Shown in pieces: positions 32,083 through 40,400 of a stretch of 64,000 nucleotides of DNA. This stretch comes from Micromonospora phaseoli. Its GTDB lineage: Bacteria; Actinomycetota; Actinomycetes; Mycobacteriales; Micromonosporaceae. The first letter of the stretch is position 1. Each line of letters starts with the position of its first letter. The stretch is from contig NZ_FNYV01000006.1 of the NCBI RefSeq assembly GCF_900109115.1, positions 335,566 through 399,565 of the forward strand. The letters run 5' to 3'. The notes under the pieces are model-generated. The model ran no database searches. It worked only from the letters and a program-made list of their open reading frames with translations, and had not been told where the DNA came from. A program made the position numbers and the translations under genes.

Positions 32083-33173
32083 CCTTCCGTGCCGTAGACC
32101 GGCACCTCGACCGCGACGACCGTGCCGCTGCCGGGTGCGGAGGTGATGGTGAGGCGACCGTTGAGCAGATCGGCGCGCTCCGCCATGGATCGCAGCCCGA
32201 AGCCGGCGGCCTGCGCGGTGATCAGGTCGAAGCCGCGGCCGTCGTCGACCACCTCGGCGTTGACCGCCTCCTCCGCGGCGGCGATCGTGATGCGCAGCTC
32301 GGTGGCCTCGCCGTGCCGCACCGCGTTGCGGGCGGCCTCCCGCAGGATCAGGTAGAGCTCCTCGCCCACCTCGCGGGGGATGGCCTTGACGTCGCCGGTG
32401 ACGGTGAGCCCGGTCCGGATGGTGGCCGGCACGCTCGACGAGAGGTAGCCGCGCAGGGCCGGCTCGATGCCGTCGGCGCCGAACGAGCGGCGCAGCTCCG
32501 CGGTCAGCTCCTGCACGGTCCGCATCGCCTCGCGCATGTCGTCCATTGCCGCGTCGACCTTGTCGGCGGCCCGCCGCGGTTCCTGGGTGCCGTAGTGCCG
32601 GGAGAGGTCGAGGTTCTGCAGGGCGAGGCCGATCGAGTGGCCGAGCCGGTCGTGTAGATCGCGGGCGATCCGGCGGCGTTCCTCGCGGCGCGAGGCCTGC
32701 AGCTTCTCGATCAGGTAGTTGACGTAGGCCAGCGAGGAGAGCGACACCCGCCGGGAGATTGCGTCGTGCAGGGCGAGGCTGACGGCGGCCACCCGCGCCG
32801 GATCGGTGATGACGTGACGGCGCAGGATGATCGGAAGCGCCACCTCGAAGAGCAGCGCGGCGGCGCGGAGCGACTCGATCGGATGGATGTTGCGCAGCGC
32901 CCGGTCCACGCCGATCTCGGTGGGCAGCAGCGCGTCGTCGATCACCTCGCCGACGTCGAACACCTCGCCGGTTTCATCGACCGTCCCGGTCGAGGACGCC
33001 GGCAGATCAAGCTGTTCCGTCACGTCCGTGACGATCGCGTGGACGTTACGCCGCAACTGGCCGAGCACCGGGGCGTTGCGGGTCAGCGCGATCGAGGCGG
33101 CCTCCAGCCGCCGGTAATGCTCACGGAAGATTTCCTCGGCCAGCTCGACATTCGTGTGTGAGTGATGACCCAC
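32079..33173 (-). CDS. Sensor histidine kinase, cytosolic, HisKA_3 type
   Basis: A 364-residue kinase partner of the response regulator. The phospho-acceptor is His174 in RDLHDRLGHSIG, the HisKA_3 dimerisation motif; the ATPase domain shows EAARNAVRHG (N box), DDGRGFD (G1) and GFGLRSMAERA (G2). The first 165 residues are helical and contain no transmembrane segment, so it senses something inside the cell. Starts at GTG 33171-33173 with GGGGA upstream. A CebR-like palindrome lies about 100 bp upstream of it. The pair may regulate the cluster, but there is no direct proof. Confidence 0.92.
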   Translation of the reverse strand: MGHHSHTNVELAEEIFREHYRRLEAASIALTRNAPVLGQLRRNVHAIVTDVTEQLDLPASSTGTVDETGEVFDVGEVIDDALLPTEIGVDRALRNIHPIESLRAAALLFEVALPIILRRHVITDPARVAAVSLALHDAISRRVSLSSLAYVNYLIEKLQASRREERRRIARDLHDRLGHSIGLALQNLDLSRHYGTQEPRRAADKVDAAMDDMREAMRTVQELTAELRRSFGADGIEPALRGYLSSSVPATIRTGLTVTGDVKAIPREVGEELYLILREAARNAVRHGEATELRITIAAAEEAVNAEVVDDGRGFDLITAQAAGFGLRSMAERADLLNGRLTITSAPGSGTVVAVEVPVYGTEG

Positions 33174-33564
33174 GCCGTCCCCGGATTCGTATTCGTTTCC
33201 GCTGATTGGGATTAGGTATTTCGAACCACGTGCTCCTGTGAGTGGATCCGATTACGGCTACGTTTCATGGGAGCGCTCCCGAAGCGCCACTCTAGCAGGG
33301 AGGATGGGTTGCAGCAAGCGATCAACTGGTCACCCACGTCGGCGTACGCGCACGGTCGCGTCGATGCGCCGGCACTTCGACTGTTTCGGGAGTATTAGGT
33401 CGAGGAATTCCCTGATCGGTGCACCTTGGCGGTGAATCGGCCCGGTTCGCCCCGCCGGTAGGGGCGAAATACTGGAAAGCGATCTGAATGCCGCACGGCC
33501 GCCGACAGCAACGCGGGATTGTCGAGGGCTGAACGGCGAATCATGGCGGTCCGAACGGCCGATC
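33174..33564. other. Intergenic region upstream of the histidine kinase
   Basis: 391 bp with no credible gene: short ORFs on the plus strand have no protein-like features. It contains the promoter side of the kinase operon and the 3' side of the reductase gene. The only structured element I see is the 12-bp perfect palindrome described separately at 33268-33281. Confidence 0.6.
33268..33281. promoter_or_regulatory. CebR/CelR-like palindromic operator
   Basis: TGGGAGCGCTCCCG contains the perfect 12-bp palindrome GGGAGCGCTCCC and matches 13 of 14 bases of TGGGAGCGCTCCCA, the established operator of the LacI-family cellobiose regulators CelR (Thermobifida) and CebR (Streptomyces). It lies about 100 bp upstream of the histidine kinase start. 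No LacI-family gene is in the window. One chance occurrence cannot be excluded. Confidence 0.5.
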
Positions 33565-34203
33565 TCACCCCTGGTTCTCCCGCGCAGGCCGGCCCGCCGA
33601 GGGCTCGAACCGCAGATGGGTGACGTGCGGTGACTCCAGCACCATGGTCCGTTCGAGCTCGACATGGTCGGTGCCGAGGTGGTCGAAGAGTCTGGTGCCG
33701 GCCCCGAGCAGCACCGGGACGAGCTGGAGCCGGATCTCGTCCACCAGCCCGGCCCGGAGGTACTGCTGCGCGATCGTCGGGCCACCCATCACCAGGACGT
33801 TGCGGTCACCTGCCGCGCGGCGCGCCTGCCGGAGCGCGTCCCCGACGCCACCGGTGACGAAGGTGAAGGCCGCGCTGCGCATGGCCAGCGGCTCGCGGGA
33901 GCCGTGGGTGACCACAAAGGTCGGGACCGGATAGGGCGTGTCCTGCCACAGATCGACGCCGATGTCGAACATCCGCTTGCCGATCACCGCGGCCCCCGTG
34001 CTCGCCTGCAGGTCCCGTGCCTGCTCGGCGTCGACGCCGCTCGGCAGGATGCCATCGGCAGCGACCGCGCGGTCGGCGTCGTCCGGGAACAGCCACTCGT
34101 GCAGCCGTTCGCCGCCTCGGCCCATCGGGTGTTCGGCGCTGATGTCAGGCCCGGCCGCGAAGCCGTCGAGGGAGACGCTCATGTTCAGCAGGACCCGCCC
34201 CAT
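33565..34203 (-). CDS. Dihydrofolate reductase-family protein (RibD C-terminal-like)
   Basis: A 212-residue reductase-like protein beginning MGRVLLNMSVSLDGFAAGPD, the typical start of the RibD-C/YwjB-like DHFR-fold family. GAAVIGKRMFDIG and NVLVMGGPTIAQQYLRAGLVDEIRLQLVPVLLG-type sequence (GGPTIAQQ as the NADPH loop) are present. ATG 34203 has GGAGGAG five bases upstream; a longer frame to 34290 lacks support. Family members reduce small pterin- or pyrimidine-like compounds, but the substrate is unknown. It stands alone next to a region of gene remnants. Confidence 0.88.
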   Translation of the reverse strand: MGRVLLNMSVSLDGFAAGPDISAEHPMGRGGERLHEWLFPDDADRAVAADGILPSGVDAEQARDLQASTGAAVIGKRMFDIGVDLWQDTPYPVPTFVVTHGSREPLAMRSAAFTFVTGGVGDALRQARRAAGDRNVLVMGGPTIAQQYLRAGLVDEIRLQLVPVLLGAGTRLFDHLGTDHVELERTMVLESPHVTHLRFEPSAGRPARENQG

Positions 34204-34299
34204 GCCACTCCTCCGTCTTCTCGACAGCTCAACCGTCCGCACTTCGCAAGCAGTAGCCACGACCGTAGGCGTACTGGTTGCAGGATGCAAGCAGTATCG

Positions 34300-34518
34300 T
34301 CACTCTCGGGCGCGTTCGAGGCCGTCGAAGAGCAGATCGAGAGTGAACTCGAACTCGACCTGACCGTCGCACCAGCCCAGCGTCGGGTCCTCGGCGTCGT
34401 GCATCTCGGCAGCCACCATCGCCGCCAGACGGGGCAGCTTCTCGGCCATCACGGCCAACTGCGCCTCGGCCGCCCCGACGTCGGCATTTCCGCCCGCCGA
34501 CGCCGGCTGGAAGACCTC
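34300..34518 (-). pseudogene. C-terminal remnant of a TetR-family regulator
   Basis: Read on the minus strand, 34518-34300 encodes about 72 residues ending in a stop: a helical stretch AQLAVMAEKLPRLAAMVAAE, then HDAEDPTLGWCDGQVEFEFTLDLLFDGLERARE. The last part (EFEFTLDLLFDGLE) is the usual C-terminus of TetR-family ligand-binding domains. An in-frame TAG sits at 34519-34521 and there is no DNA-binding domain upstream, where a DUF4386 fragment begins on the other strand. Non-functional remnant. Confidence 0.7.
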
Positions 34519-34547
34519 CTAGGCGAAGCCGAGCGCCAGGCTGCTGG

Positions 34548-34808
34548 TGCGTGCTCCGGTCGGGCTGGCTGCCCCGCGCCCCCGGCTGGATCCTCCTCGT
34601 CGGCGGCCCCGGCTACGTGCTCAGCACCTTCGTCGGGTACCTCGCCCCGAGCGCCGGTATCGTCGCCGACCTGCTGGTGGTACCCGCCACCGCGGGCGAG
34701 TTGTGGATCCTCGGCTACTTGATCATCTTTGAGGTCCGCAGCCAGGCGATCACCGAGGCCCCGCAGGCCACGCCCGTCGATCCGGCCGCCGCTCCGTCAC
34801 CCTCGTGA
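34548..34808 (+). pseudogene. C-terminal remnant of a DUF4386-type membrane protein
   Basis: The frame reads VLRSGWLPRAPGWILLVGGPGY then LSTFVGYLAPSAG and ATAGELWILGYLIIFEV, the pattern of the last helices of DUF4386 proteins (RSGFLPR-type loop, Gly-rich helix, PAxxGE helix). About 87 codons remain before the stop at 34806-34808; everything upstream is missing. With the TetR fragment 30 bp away on the opposite strand, this marks the joint of a deletion. Confidence 0.65.
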
Positions 34809-34957
34809 CGTCCCCGCCGGCTCCGGCCGGGACGCGCTCCACGCTGGAGGTACGCCTGACCCGGGGCCGGCGGCCCTGCCGTGTCGTTGATCCGGTTGTG
34901 CCCACAACCCACCGGTGACCACGGTGGGGGCGCCGAGAAGTCCGGGGAAGGACGCCG

Positions 34958-35464
34958 ATGACCAGCGAACGTGAGACCGTCGAGGTCGACTACACCCTGT
35001 TCCAAGCCGTCTACGACTCACCCGCCTCGCTGCCCGGCCGGCACCGTTGGACGACACCCGAGTCCGACGTACGGCGGATCGAGAAGCTGCTCGGCATGCC
35101 GTCGCGCACCATCGGCGCGCCCCTGTGGGTCAGCGGCGACCAGCCGGACTGCCCGAAGTGCGGTCGCCGGATCACCTGGTACGACATCGTCGGCTCGGCG
35201 CTGAAGGGCGTGCACGACTCGATGATGATCGCCACCGTGATCCTCGGCGACCGCCGGTACGTGAACACCGGCCTGCCCGACGCCATCCCTGGAGTGCGCT
35301 GTGCCGACTGCCGCTCGCCGATCGAGGGACTGCGCAGCTTCAAGTGCCACAACTGGGCGTACGCCTTCGAAGAGCTGGAGGTGGTGCGGCAGCGGATGTC
35401 CGGCGGGTCAGTCCTCGGCGACCAGCGTGAGCACGTGCCGCAGCCCGGGTCGACCATCGAGTGA
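34958..35464 (+). CDS. Hypothetical protein with two CxxC zinc-ribbon-like motifs
   Basis: A 168-residue protein I cannot name. Cys pairs occur as CPKCGRRITW near residues 66-75 and CADCRSPIEG near 112-121, spaced as in a single zinc ribbon split by a 40-residue loop. The rest is soluble with no signal peptide. GGGGAAGGA lies upstream of ATG 34958. Its final 57 bases overlap the convergent acetyltransferase gene. A zinc-binding, possibly nucleic-acid- or protein-binding role is inferred from the motifs only. Confidence 0.65.
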   Translation: MTSERETVEVDYTLFQAVYDSPASLPGRHRWTTPESDVRRIEKLLGMPSRTIGAPLWVSGDQPDCPKCGRRITWYDIVGSALKGVHDSMMIATVILGDRRYVNTGLPDAIPGVRCADCRSPIEGLRSFKCHNWAYAFEELEVVRQRMSGGSVLGDQREHVPQPGSTIE

Positions 35465-35896
35465 CACCTCGCCGACCGGCACGAAGCCGGTGCGTCGCAG
35501 CACCGCCAACGAGGCGGCATTGTCCAGCGTGGTGGACGCGGTCAGCCGGCGCAGCCCGTACGCCGCTCGGGCGAGCGCGGCCACCCGCCGTACGCCTTCG
35601 GTGGCGACCCCGCGCCCGGCGGCCCGCCGCGCCACCCGATAGCCCAACTCGGCCTCGCCCGCCTCGACGTCGACCAGGTTGAATCGGCCGAGCAGCTCCT
35701 CGCCGTCGACCAGCAGGTGGAAGTGACACCGGCCGGTGGCCTGCTCGGCGAGGAGCGCGGCGTGCCGGGCGGCGAACTCGGCGAAGTAGCCGGCGCCCCG
35801 GTCCGGCACCGAAAGGGCGAACCACTCGCGATTGTCCCGCTCGAAGGCGAGCAACGCGTCGGCATGCTCGGCGCTGAGCCGTTCCAGTTCAGGCAC
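35408..35896 (-). CDS. GNAT-family N-acetyltransferase (RimJ/RimL-like)
   Basis: A 162-residue GNAT protein. The acetyl-CoA pyrophosphate loop RRAAGRGVATEGVRRV fits the Q/RxxGxG/A motif (residues about 90-105), preceded by the beta-4 strand AELGYRVA and followed by LTASTTLDNAASLAVLRRTGFVPVG, the classical motif B with Asn and the GF signature of RimJ/RimL. Starts at GTG 35894-35896. Acts on an N-terminus or small amine, identity unknown. Its 3' end overlaps the zinc-ribbon gene by 57 bases. Confidence 0.92.
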   Translation of the reverse strand: MPELERLSAEHADALLAFERDNREWFALSVPDRGAGYFAEFAARHAALLAEQATGRCHFHLLVDGEELLGRFNLVDVEAGEAELGYRVARRAAGRGVATEGVRRVAALARAAYGLRRLTASTTLDNAASLAVLRRTGFVPVGEVSLDGRPGLRHVLTLVAED

Positions 35897-35935
35897 CCGC
35901 GCACCCTAGCGTCCGCCGGGCGGGCGGAGTGATCT

Positions 35936-35990
35936 GTTAATAGGGGGCCCTTCCTCTACCGCAGGCGTTAACAAGGGGCCCTTCCTTACC
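35936..35990. repeat. Pair of 24-25-bp GTTAAYARGGGGCCCTTCC repeats
   Basis: Copy 1 begins GTTAATAGGGGGCCCTTCC at 35936 and ends with TCTACC; copy 2 begins GTTAACAAGGGGCCCTTCC at 35967 and ends with TTACC at 35990. They are 31 bp apart and each holds a GGGCCC core. They fill the gap between the acetyltransferase start and the GH65 stop. They look like members of a dispersed intergenic repeat family, which cannot be confirmed from one window. Confidence 0.75.
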
Positions 35991-35992
35991 CC

Positions 35993-38365
35993 TCAGCGGC
36001 GGGCGGGGCGGCGGCCCGGGGGCGAGGGCGGCTCGTCGCCGAAGTCGGGCAGCGGCGGCATCGGCCGCCTCACCGGTGCGTCGGCGGTCACCCGCACCCA
36101 CTCACCGTGATGCCACAGCTCCATGGCGGCGTCAGCCTCGGCATCGGGCAACTCGTAGCGGGCCTCGTCGGCGGTCAGCGTGACCAGCAGCCGATGACCG
36201 TGCCAGCGCAGGCTGAACGCCAGCCGGTCGATCCGGCGGGGCAGCCGGGGGTCGAAGGAGAGCCGCTCCCGGTCGTCGCGCAGGCCGCCGAAGCCCTGCA
36301 CCAGCGCCAGCCAAGCCCCGCCCAGGGAGGCCAGGTGCAACCCGTCGCCGGTCTTGTCGCCGAGGTCCTCGAGGTCCTGCAACACCGACTCGGCGAACAG
36401 GTCGTACGCCAGGTCGAGGTGGCCCAGTTCGGCGGCGAGCACCCCCTGCGGGGCGGCGGACAGCGACGAGTCGCGGACGGTGCGCGCCTCGTAGTAGGCG
36501 AAGTTCGCCGCCTTCTCCTCGGCGGTGAACTCGCCGGGGCAGCGCAGCATGGCCAGCACCAGGTCGGCCTGCTTGACCACCTGGTGGCGGTACAGCTCCA
36601 GGTAGGGAAAGTGCAGCAGCAACGGGTAGTCGTCGTCGCCGGTGCCGGCGAAGTCCCACTCCGGCCGCGCGGTGAATCCGGCGGCCTGCTGGTGCACGCC
36701 GCGCTTGGCGTCGTACGGCACGGCCATCGCGTCGGCCGCGGCCCGCCAGCCGGCCACCTCGGCCGGGTCCACGCCGAGCCGGTCGCCCGCCTCCGGGTAC
36801 CGCTCGACGGCGTCGGCCGCGCCGCGCAGGTTCCGCCGGGCCATCAGGTTGGTGAACAGGTTGTCGTCGACCAGCGCGGCGTACTCGTCCGGGCCGGTGA
36901 CACCGACGAGGTGGAAGACACCGTCGTCGGTGAAGTGCCCGAAGCCGTGCCACAGCCGGGCGGTGGCCACCAGCAGGTCCAGCCCGGCCCCGGTGAGGAA
37001 GTCCTGGTCGCCGGTGGCCCCGGCGTAGCGCAGGACCGCGTCGGCGAGGTCGGCGTTGACGTGCAGGGCGGCGGTGCCGGCCGGCCAGTATCCGGAGCAC
37101 TCCCGGCCGCTGATCGTCCGCCACGGGAAGGTCGCGCCGGTCAGCCGCAGCTCCGCCGCGCGGTCTAGTGCCTGCGGCAGGTGCCGGTGCCGCCAGCGCA
37201 GCGCCGACCGGACCACCTCGGGAGCGACGTACGTCAGTGCCGCCAGCACGTACCCTTCGGTGTCCCAGAGCACGTGCCCGTCGTAGCCGTTGCCGGTCAG
37301 CCCCTTGGCGGGGATGGTCCGGTCGCCGTCCGACCGGCCCGCCTGGATCAGGTGGAACATCGCGAACCGGATCGCCAGCTGCAACTGCTCGTCACCGTCG
37401 AGGACCACGTCGGCGGTGCGCCAGGCCTCGTCGAAGGCCGCACGCTGCTCGGCGAACAGGGTCTCGAAGCCCACCGTACGGGCGGCGTCCGCCTCGGCCA
37501 CCACCTGCCCGGCCAGCTCCTCGGCCGTCGATCCGTCGACGGGCGCCCACTCGTACGCCGCGAACCTGGTCAGCCGTACCTGCTCGCCGGGCCGCAGCGA
37601 CCCGGTGAGGGTGAGCCGGATCCGGTCCGGGGTGGCGTCACCGTCGCTGGCGAAATGCTCCGGGACCGTCGGCCGGTGCGCGACGGCGACGGCGACCCGT
37701 TGTCCGCTGTGCTCGGTGCGGTGCACCAGCAGCCCGTCCGCGTCGTCGACGTGGTGCAGCTCGGCGACCAGCGGGTCCTGGATCAGCGAGGCGGCCCGCG
37801 GGTCGTCGGCGCGCTCCGGGACGCGTTCGTTGGCCAGCAGGTCCGCGCTGATCCGCACGTCGACCGGCCCGTCCAGGGGTTCCACGGTCCAGTCGACGGC
37901 GGCGATCCGGCGGCGGGGCAGCGACACCAGCCGGGTGCTGCGTACCCGCACCCCGCGCCCGGCCGGCGAGATCCATTCGGTGAGCCGTTCGAGCACTCCG
38001 GCCCGCAGGTCCAGCACCTGTTCGTGGGCGAGCAGCGTGCCGGTACGCAGGTCCAGTGGCTCGCCGTCGACCCAGAGCCGGACGAGCGTGGCGTTGGGCG
38101 CGCTGATGACCGTGTCGCTGAGCTGCGGGAAGGCGTACCCGTCCTCGGGGTAGTTCAGCGCGCGCCGTTCGTGCAACCCGTTGAGGTAGCTGCCGGGCAT
38201 CTCGACCGGCGCACCCTCGTCGAGGGTGCCGCGCCAGCCCAGCCAGCCGTTGCTCAACGCGAAGATCGACTCGGTCTCGCCGAGCCGATCCAGGTCGTCC
38301 CGGGTCCGCCGGATCCGCCAGCGCTCGTCGGGCTGAGCGGACGGCCGATCGGGGGTGGGTTGCAC
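35993..38365 (-). CDS. Glycoside hydrolase family 65 protein (disaccharide phosphorylase)
   Basis: A 790-residue GH65 enzyme of the inverting phosphorylase group (maltose, trehalose, kojibiose and nigerose phosphorylases). The N-terminal beta-sandwich starts NGWLGWRG; the (alpha/alpha)6 barrel has HVLWDTEGYVL, the phosphate and catalytic loop VTGPDEY (Glu as general acid), and KQADLVLAML, all family markers. The C-terminal beta-sheet domain and a Pro-rich tail follow. Starts at GTG 38363-38365 with GGAGG five bases upstream. Substrate linkage cannot be set, though the window's alpha-1,3-glucanases would release nigero-oligosaccharides. It is 12 kb away from those genes and has its own promoter. 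Confidence 0.9.
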   Translation of the reverse strand: MQPTPDRPSAQPDERWRIRRTRDDLDRLGETESIFALSNGWLGWRGTLDEGAPVEMPGSYLNGLHERRALNYPEDGYAFPQLSDTVISAPNATLVRLWVDGEPLDLRTGTLLAHEQVLDLRAGVLERLTEWISPAGRGVRVRSTRLVSLPRRRIAAVDWTVEPLDGPVDVRISADLLANERVPERADDPRAASLIQDPLVAELHHVDDADGLLVHRTEHSGQRVAVAVAHRPTVPEHFASDGDATPDRIRLTLTGSLRPGEQVRLTRFAAYEWAPVDGSTAEELAGQVVAEADAARTVGFETLFAEQRAAFDEAWRTADVVLDGDEQLQLAIRFAMFHLIQAGRSDGDRTIPAKGLTGNGYDGHVLWDTEGYVLAALTYVAPEVVRSALRWRHRHLPQALDRAAELRLTGATFPWRTISGRECSGYWPAGTAALHVNADLADAVLRYAGATGDQDFLTGAGLDLLVATARLWHGFGHFTDDGVFHLVGVTGPDEYAALVDDNLFTNLMARRNLRGAADAVERYPEAGDRLGVDPAEVAGWRAAADAMAVPYDAKRGVHQQAAGFTARPEWDFAGTGDDDYPLLLHFPYLELYRHQVVKQADLVLAMLRCPGEFTAEEKAANFAYYEARTVRDSSLSAAPQGVLAAELGHLDLAYDLFAESVLQDLEDLGDKTGDGLHLASLGGAWLALVQGFGGLRDDRERLSFDPRLPRRIDRLAFSLRWHGHRLLVTLTADEARYELPDAEADAAMELWHHGEWVRVTADAPVRRPMPPLPDFGDEPPSPPGRRPARR

Positions 38366-38422
38366 TGCGCCTCCAGGAGATTACGACGGTCCCTGCGGGC
38401 TGACATTTCCCCGCCGACCGGC

Positions 38423-39232
38423 TCACCACACCAGCAGCAGCGCACCGAGGGTGCCGAGCACCAGGTAGGGCCCGAACGGCAGGTGGCTCGACCAGCGGGC
38501 CCGGCGGCTCACCAGCAGGCCCAGGGCGACCACTCCGGACAGCGTCAGCGCGAGCACCAGCCCGAGCACGGGCACGCTCCAGCCGTACCAGCCGAGCAGG
38601 GTGCCCGCGCTCAACGCGAGCTTGGCGTCGCCGATGCCGAAGCCCCGCGCGCCGAGCAGCAGCGTGGTGGCGGCGAAGAAGAGCGCCAGCCCGAGCCCGG
38701 CGGCGGTGGCGCGCAGCCACGGTGCCGGCCCGGTCCCGGTGAGGGCGGCGACGCCGAGCAGCAGCCAGGTGCCGGCGGCGGCGGGCCAGGTGAGCCGGTC
38801 GGGCAGCCGGTGCACGGCGAGGTCGACGAAGAGCAGCGGCACCGCGAAGGCCAACCACCAGGCGGCGGCCACCCCCTCGATGGCGGGCGGACGGGCCAGC
38901 AGCAGCGCGGCCAGGGCCGCCACGGCGGCCAACTCGACGGTGGCCGGCGGTGCGCCGATCCGGGCACCGCATTCGGCGCAGCGGGCGGACGGACCCAACG
39001 CCGGCCACGGCCGGTCGGGGCCGATCGACGCGCCGCAGGCGTCGCAGCCGGTCCGGCGGTCGGTTCCCGGGGGTACGGCGTGCCGGGCGACGGCGTACCG
39101 CAGCAGCGGGGTGAGCGTCAGCAGGGCCGCCGCGCGGTGCCACGGTCGACGGGGTGGCGGGGTGTGCTCCGCTGGCGGGTGGCCGGCCTCGGCGCGGTCA
39201 CGCACCGACTCCGGGCTGTCGGGGCGGCTCAC
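38423..39232 (-). CDS. Prepilin peptidase, A24 family
   Basis: A 269-residue membrane aspartic protease that cleaves prepilin leaders and may methylate them. It has the full-length PilD-type layout: a cytosolic loop with two CxxC pairs (CDACG, CAECG) near residues 62-88, then about seven helices. The two catalytic Asps are in FVDLAVHRLPDRLTW and in the GxGD motif GFGIGDAKLAL. Starts at GTG 39230-39232. It is divergent from the Tad pilus locus across a 598-bp gap and is the likely processing peptidase for that system. Confidence 0.92.
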   Translation of the reverse strand: MSRPDSPESVRDRAEAGHPPAEHTPPPRRPWHRAAALLTLTPLLRYAVARHAVPPGTDRRTGCDACGASIGPDRPWPALGPSARCAECGARIGAPPATVELAAVAALAALLLARPPAIEGVAAAWWLAFAVPLLFVDLAVHRLPDRLTWPAAAGTWLLLGVAALTGTGPAPWLRATAAGLGLALFFAATTLLLGARGFGIGDAKLALSAGTLLGWYGWSVPVLGLVLALTLSGVVALGLLVSRRARWSSHLPFGPYLVLGTLGALLLVW

Positions 39233-39830
39233 GCCGGCTGCCCCGCGCTACCTGCCAACACGGAGGGTAGTCTGTCCGGTCGTGTCCGGTGGTGGCCCGA
39301 ACGTCGGGCGGGGGTCGCCGTCCCGCCCGAGCGGCATCGGCCGGAATGTACCGAACGGGCAGACGCAATTCCCATAGAAAGCAATTGACGCCCGATTGGC
39401 ACCCTTTTACCGGGGGACGGATCGGACCGATTGCCATTTCCTACCGCATCACGGCCGCCCGCTCGAATGGCCGGCCGGCGGCGGAGTCGACCGCCCGACC
39501 GCCCGCGCCCACCCGGCTGCCACCACGGGCCGATCGACGCCGACAACCCTCCGGTAGCCATCCGGCACCACCACCGTTCATAACTCAGAGTGTTCAGTTG
39601 GATTGCCTCTGTTGCATTGGCTGGCGTCAGCCTATGCTCGCCCCTTGGATGTGACGCAACCCACGTCCACGGCCCACGACCAACCAAGGCAGTGCATTTG
39701 TAGACGATCCATTGAGGTAAATGCGGCTGCGTGTTGGACAGGACCGGAGACAGTCGTCCGGTCGCGCTGCCGCACGCCCGGAAACGCCGGCGACGGCGGT
39801 CGCCGGGTCGGCACCGAGGAGGGCACGAGG
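39233..39830. other. Intergenic region upstream of the Tad locus
   Basis: 598 bp without a credible gene; ORFs here are Pro/Arg-rich and lack family features. GC content drops locally between 39365 and 39470 and between 39580 and 39650. A weak promoter-like pair, TTGCAT at 39612-39617 and TATGCT at 39633-39638, is separated by only 15 bp. This gap should carry the divergent promoters of the prepilin peptidase and the Tad operon. Confidence 0.55.
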
Positions 39831-40400
39831 GTGCGAGCACGGCAGCTGAGCCGCTGGACGGCCGGTCTGGTCGCGGCGGCCACGGTCGGCACGACCACCG
39901 CCTGCGGCGGTACGCAGGAGGCGTCCACCCCTACCGGGCCCGAACGGAGCAGACCCGTCGGCGCCCAGCGGGCCGCCGACGAGGCGGCGGCGGAGAAGGC
40001 GGCCCTGGCGGCCTACGCCGGCTACCTCAAGGCGTCCCGCACGGCGAGCCGGCGCAGCGACCCGCAGGCGCCCGAGCTGACCCGGTTCCTCGCCGACCCG
40101 CTGCTGACCCGGGTCCGACTGAACCTTCGTCAGGCCCGCGAGCACGGCGCGGTCAGCACCGGCACGCTGCGATCCGAGGACCCCACCGTGGTCTCGGTGG
40201 ACCTGGACGCCGAGCCACCCTCCGTGGAGATCCAGGACTGCGTCGACGCCAGCGGCTACCGGCTGGTCTACCTCGAAGACGACAAGGTGGTACCGGGTAC
40301 CCGAGGCTCCCGCCACCTGGCCACCGCCACCGCCACCCGCTATCCCGACGGCCGCTGGCTGATCAGCACCGGCACCGCCCACCAGGACCAGCCGTGCTGA
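39831..40400 (+). CDS. Putative lipoprotein at the head of the Tad locus
   Basis: A 189-residue exported protein starting at GTG 39831 with GAGGAGG eight bases upstream. The signal peptide ends in TTTAC-GG, a lipobox-like site at Cys26. An Ala/Glu-rich helix follows (residues 45-70), then a compact alpha/beta region with YAGYLKASRTASRR and a C-terminal DGRWLISTGT strand, resembling NTF2-like lipoproteins. Its last codons overlap the next gene by seven bases. A role in the pilus is suggested only by position. Confidence 0.7.
   Translation: MRARQLSRWTAGLVAAATVGTTTACGGTQEASTPTGPERSRPVGAQRAADEAAAEKAALAAYAGYLKASRTASRRSDPQAPELTRFLADPLLTRVRLNLRQAREHGAVSTGTLRSEDPTVVSVDLDAEPPSVEIQDCVDASGYRLVYLEDDKVVPGTRGSRHLATATATRYPDGRWLISTGTAHQDQPC

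Noticed and set aside
33238..33435. Short plus-strand ORF in the gap upstream of the histidine kinase
   Set aside because: No ribosome binding site, basic random-like sequence, and it covers the palindromic operator.
39289..39654. Plus-strand ORF in the gap before the Tad locus
   Set aside because: Pro/Arg-rich composition, no family features and no ribosome binding site.
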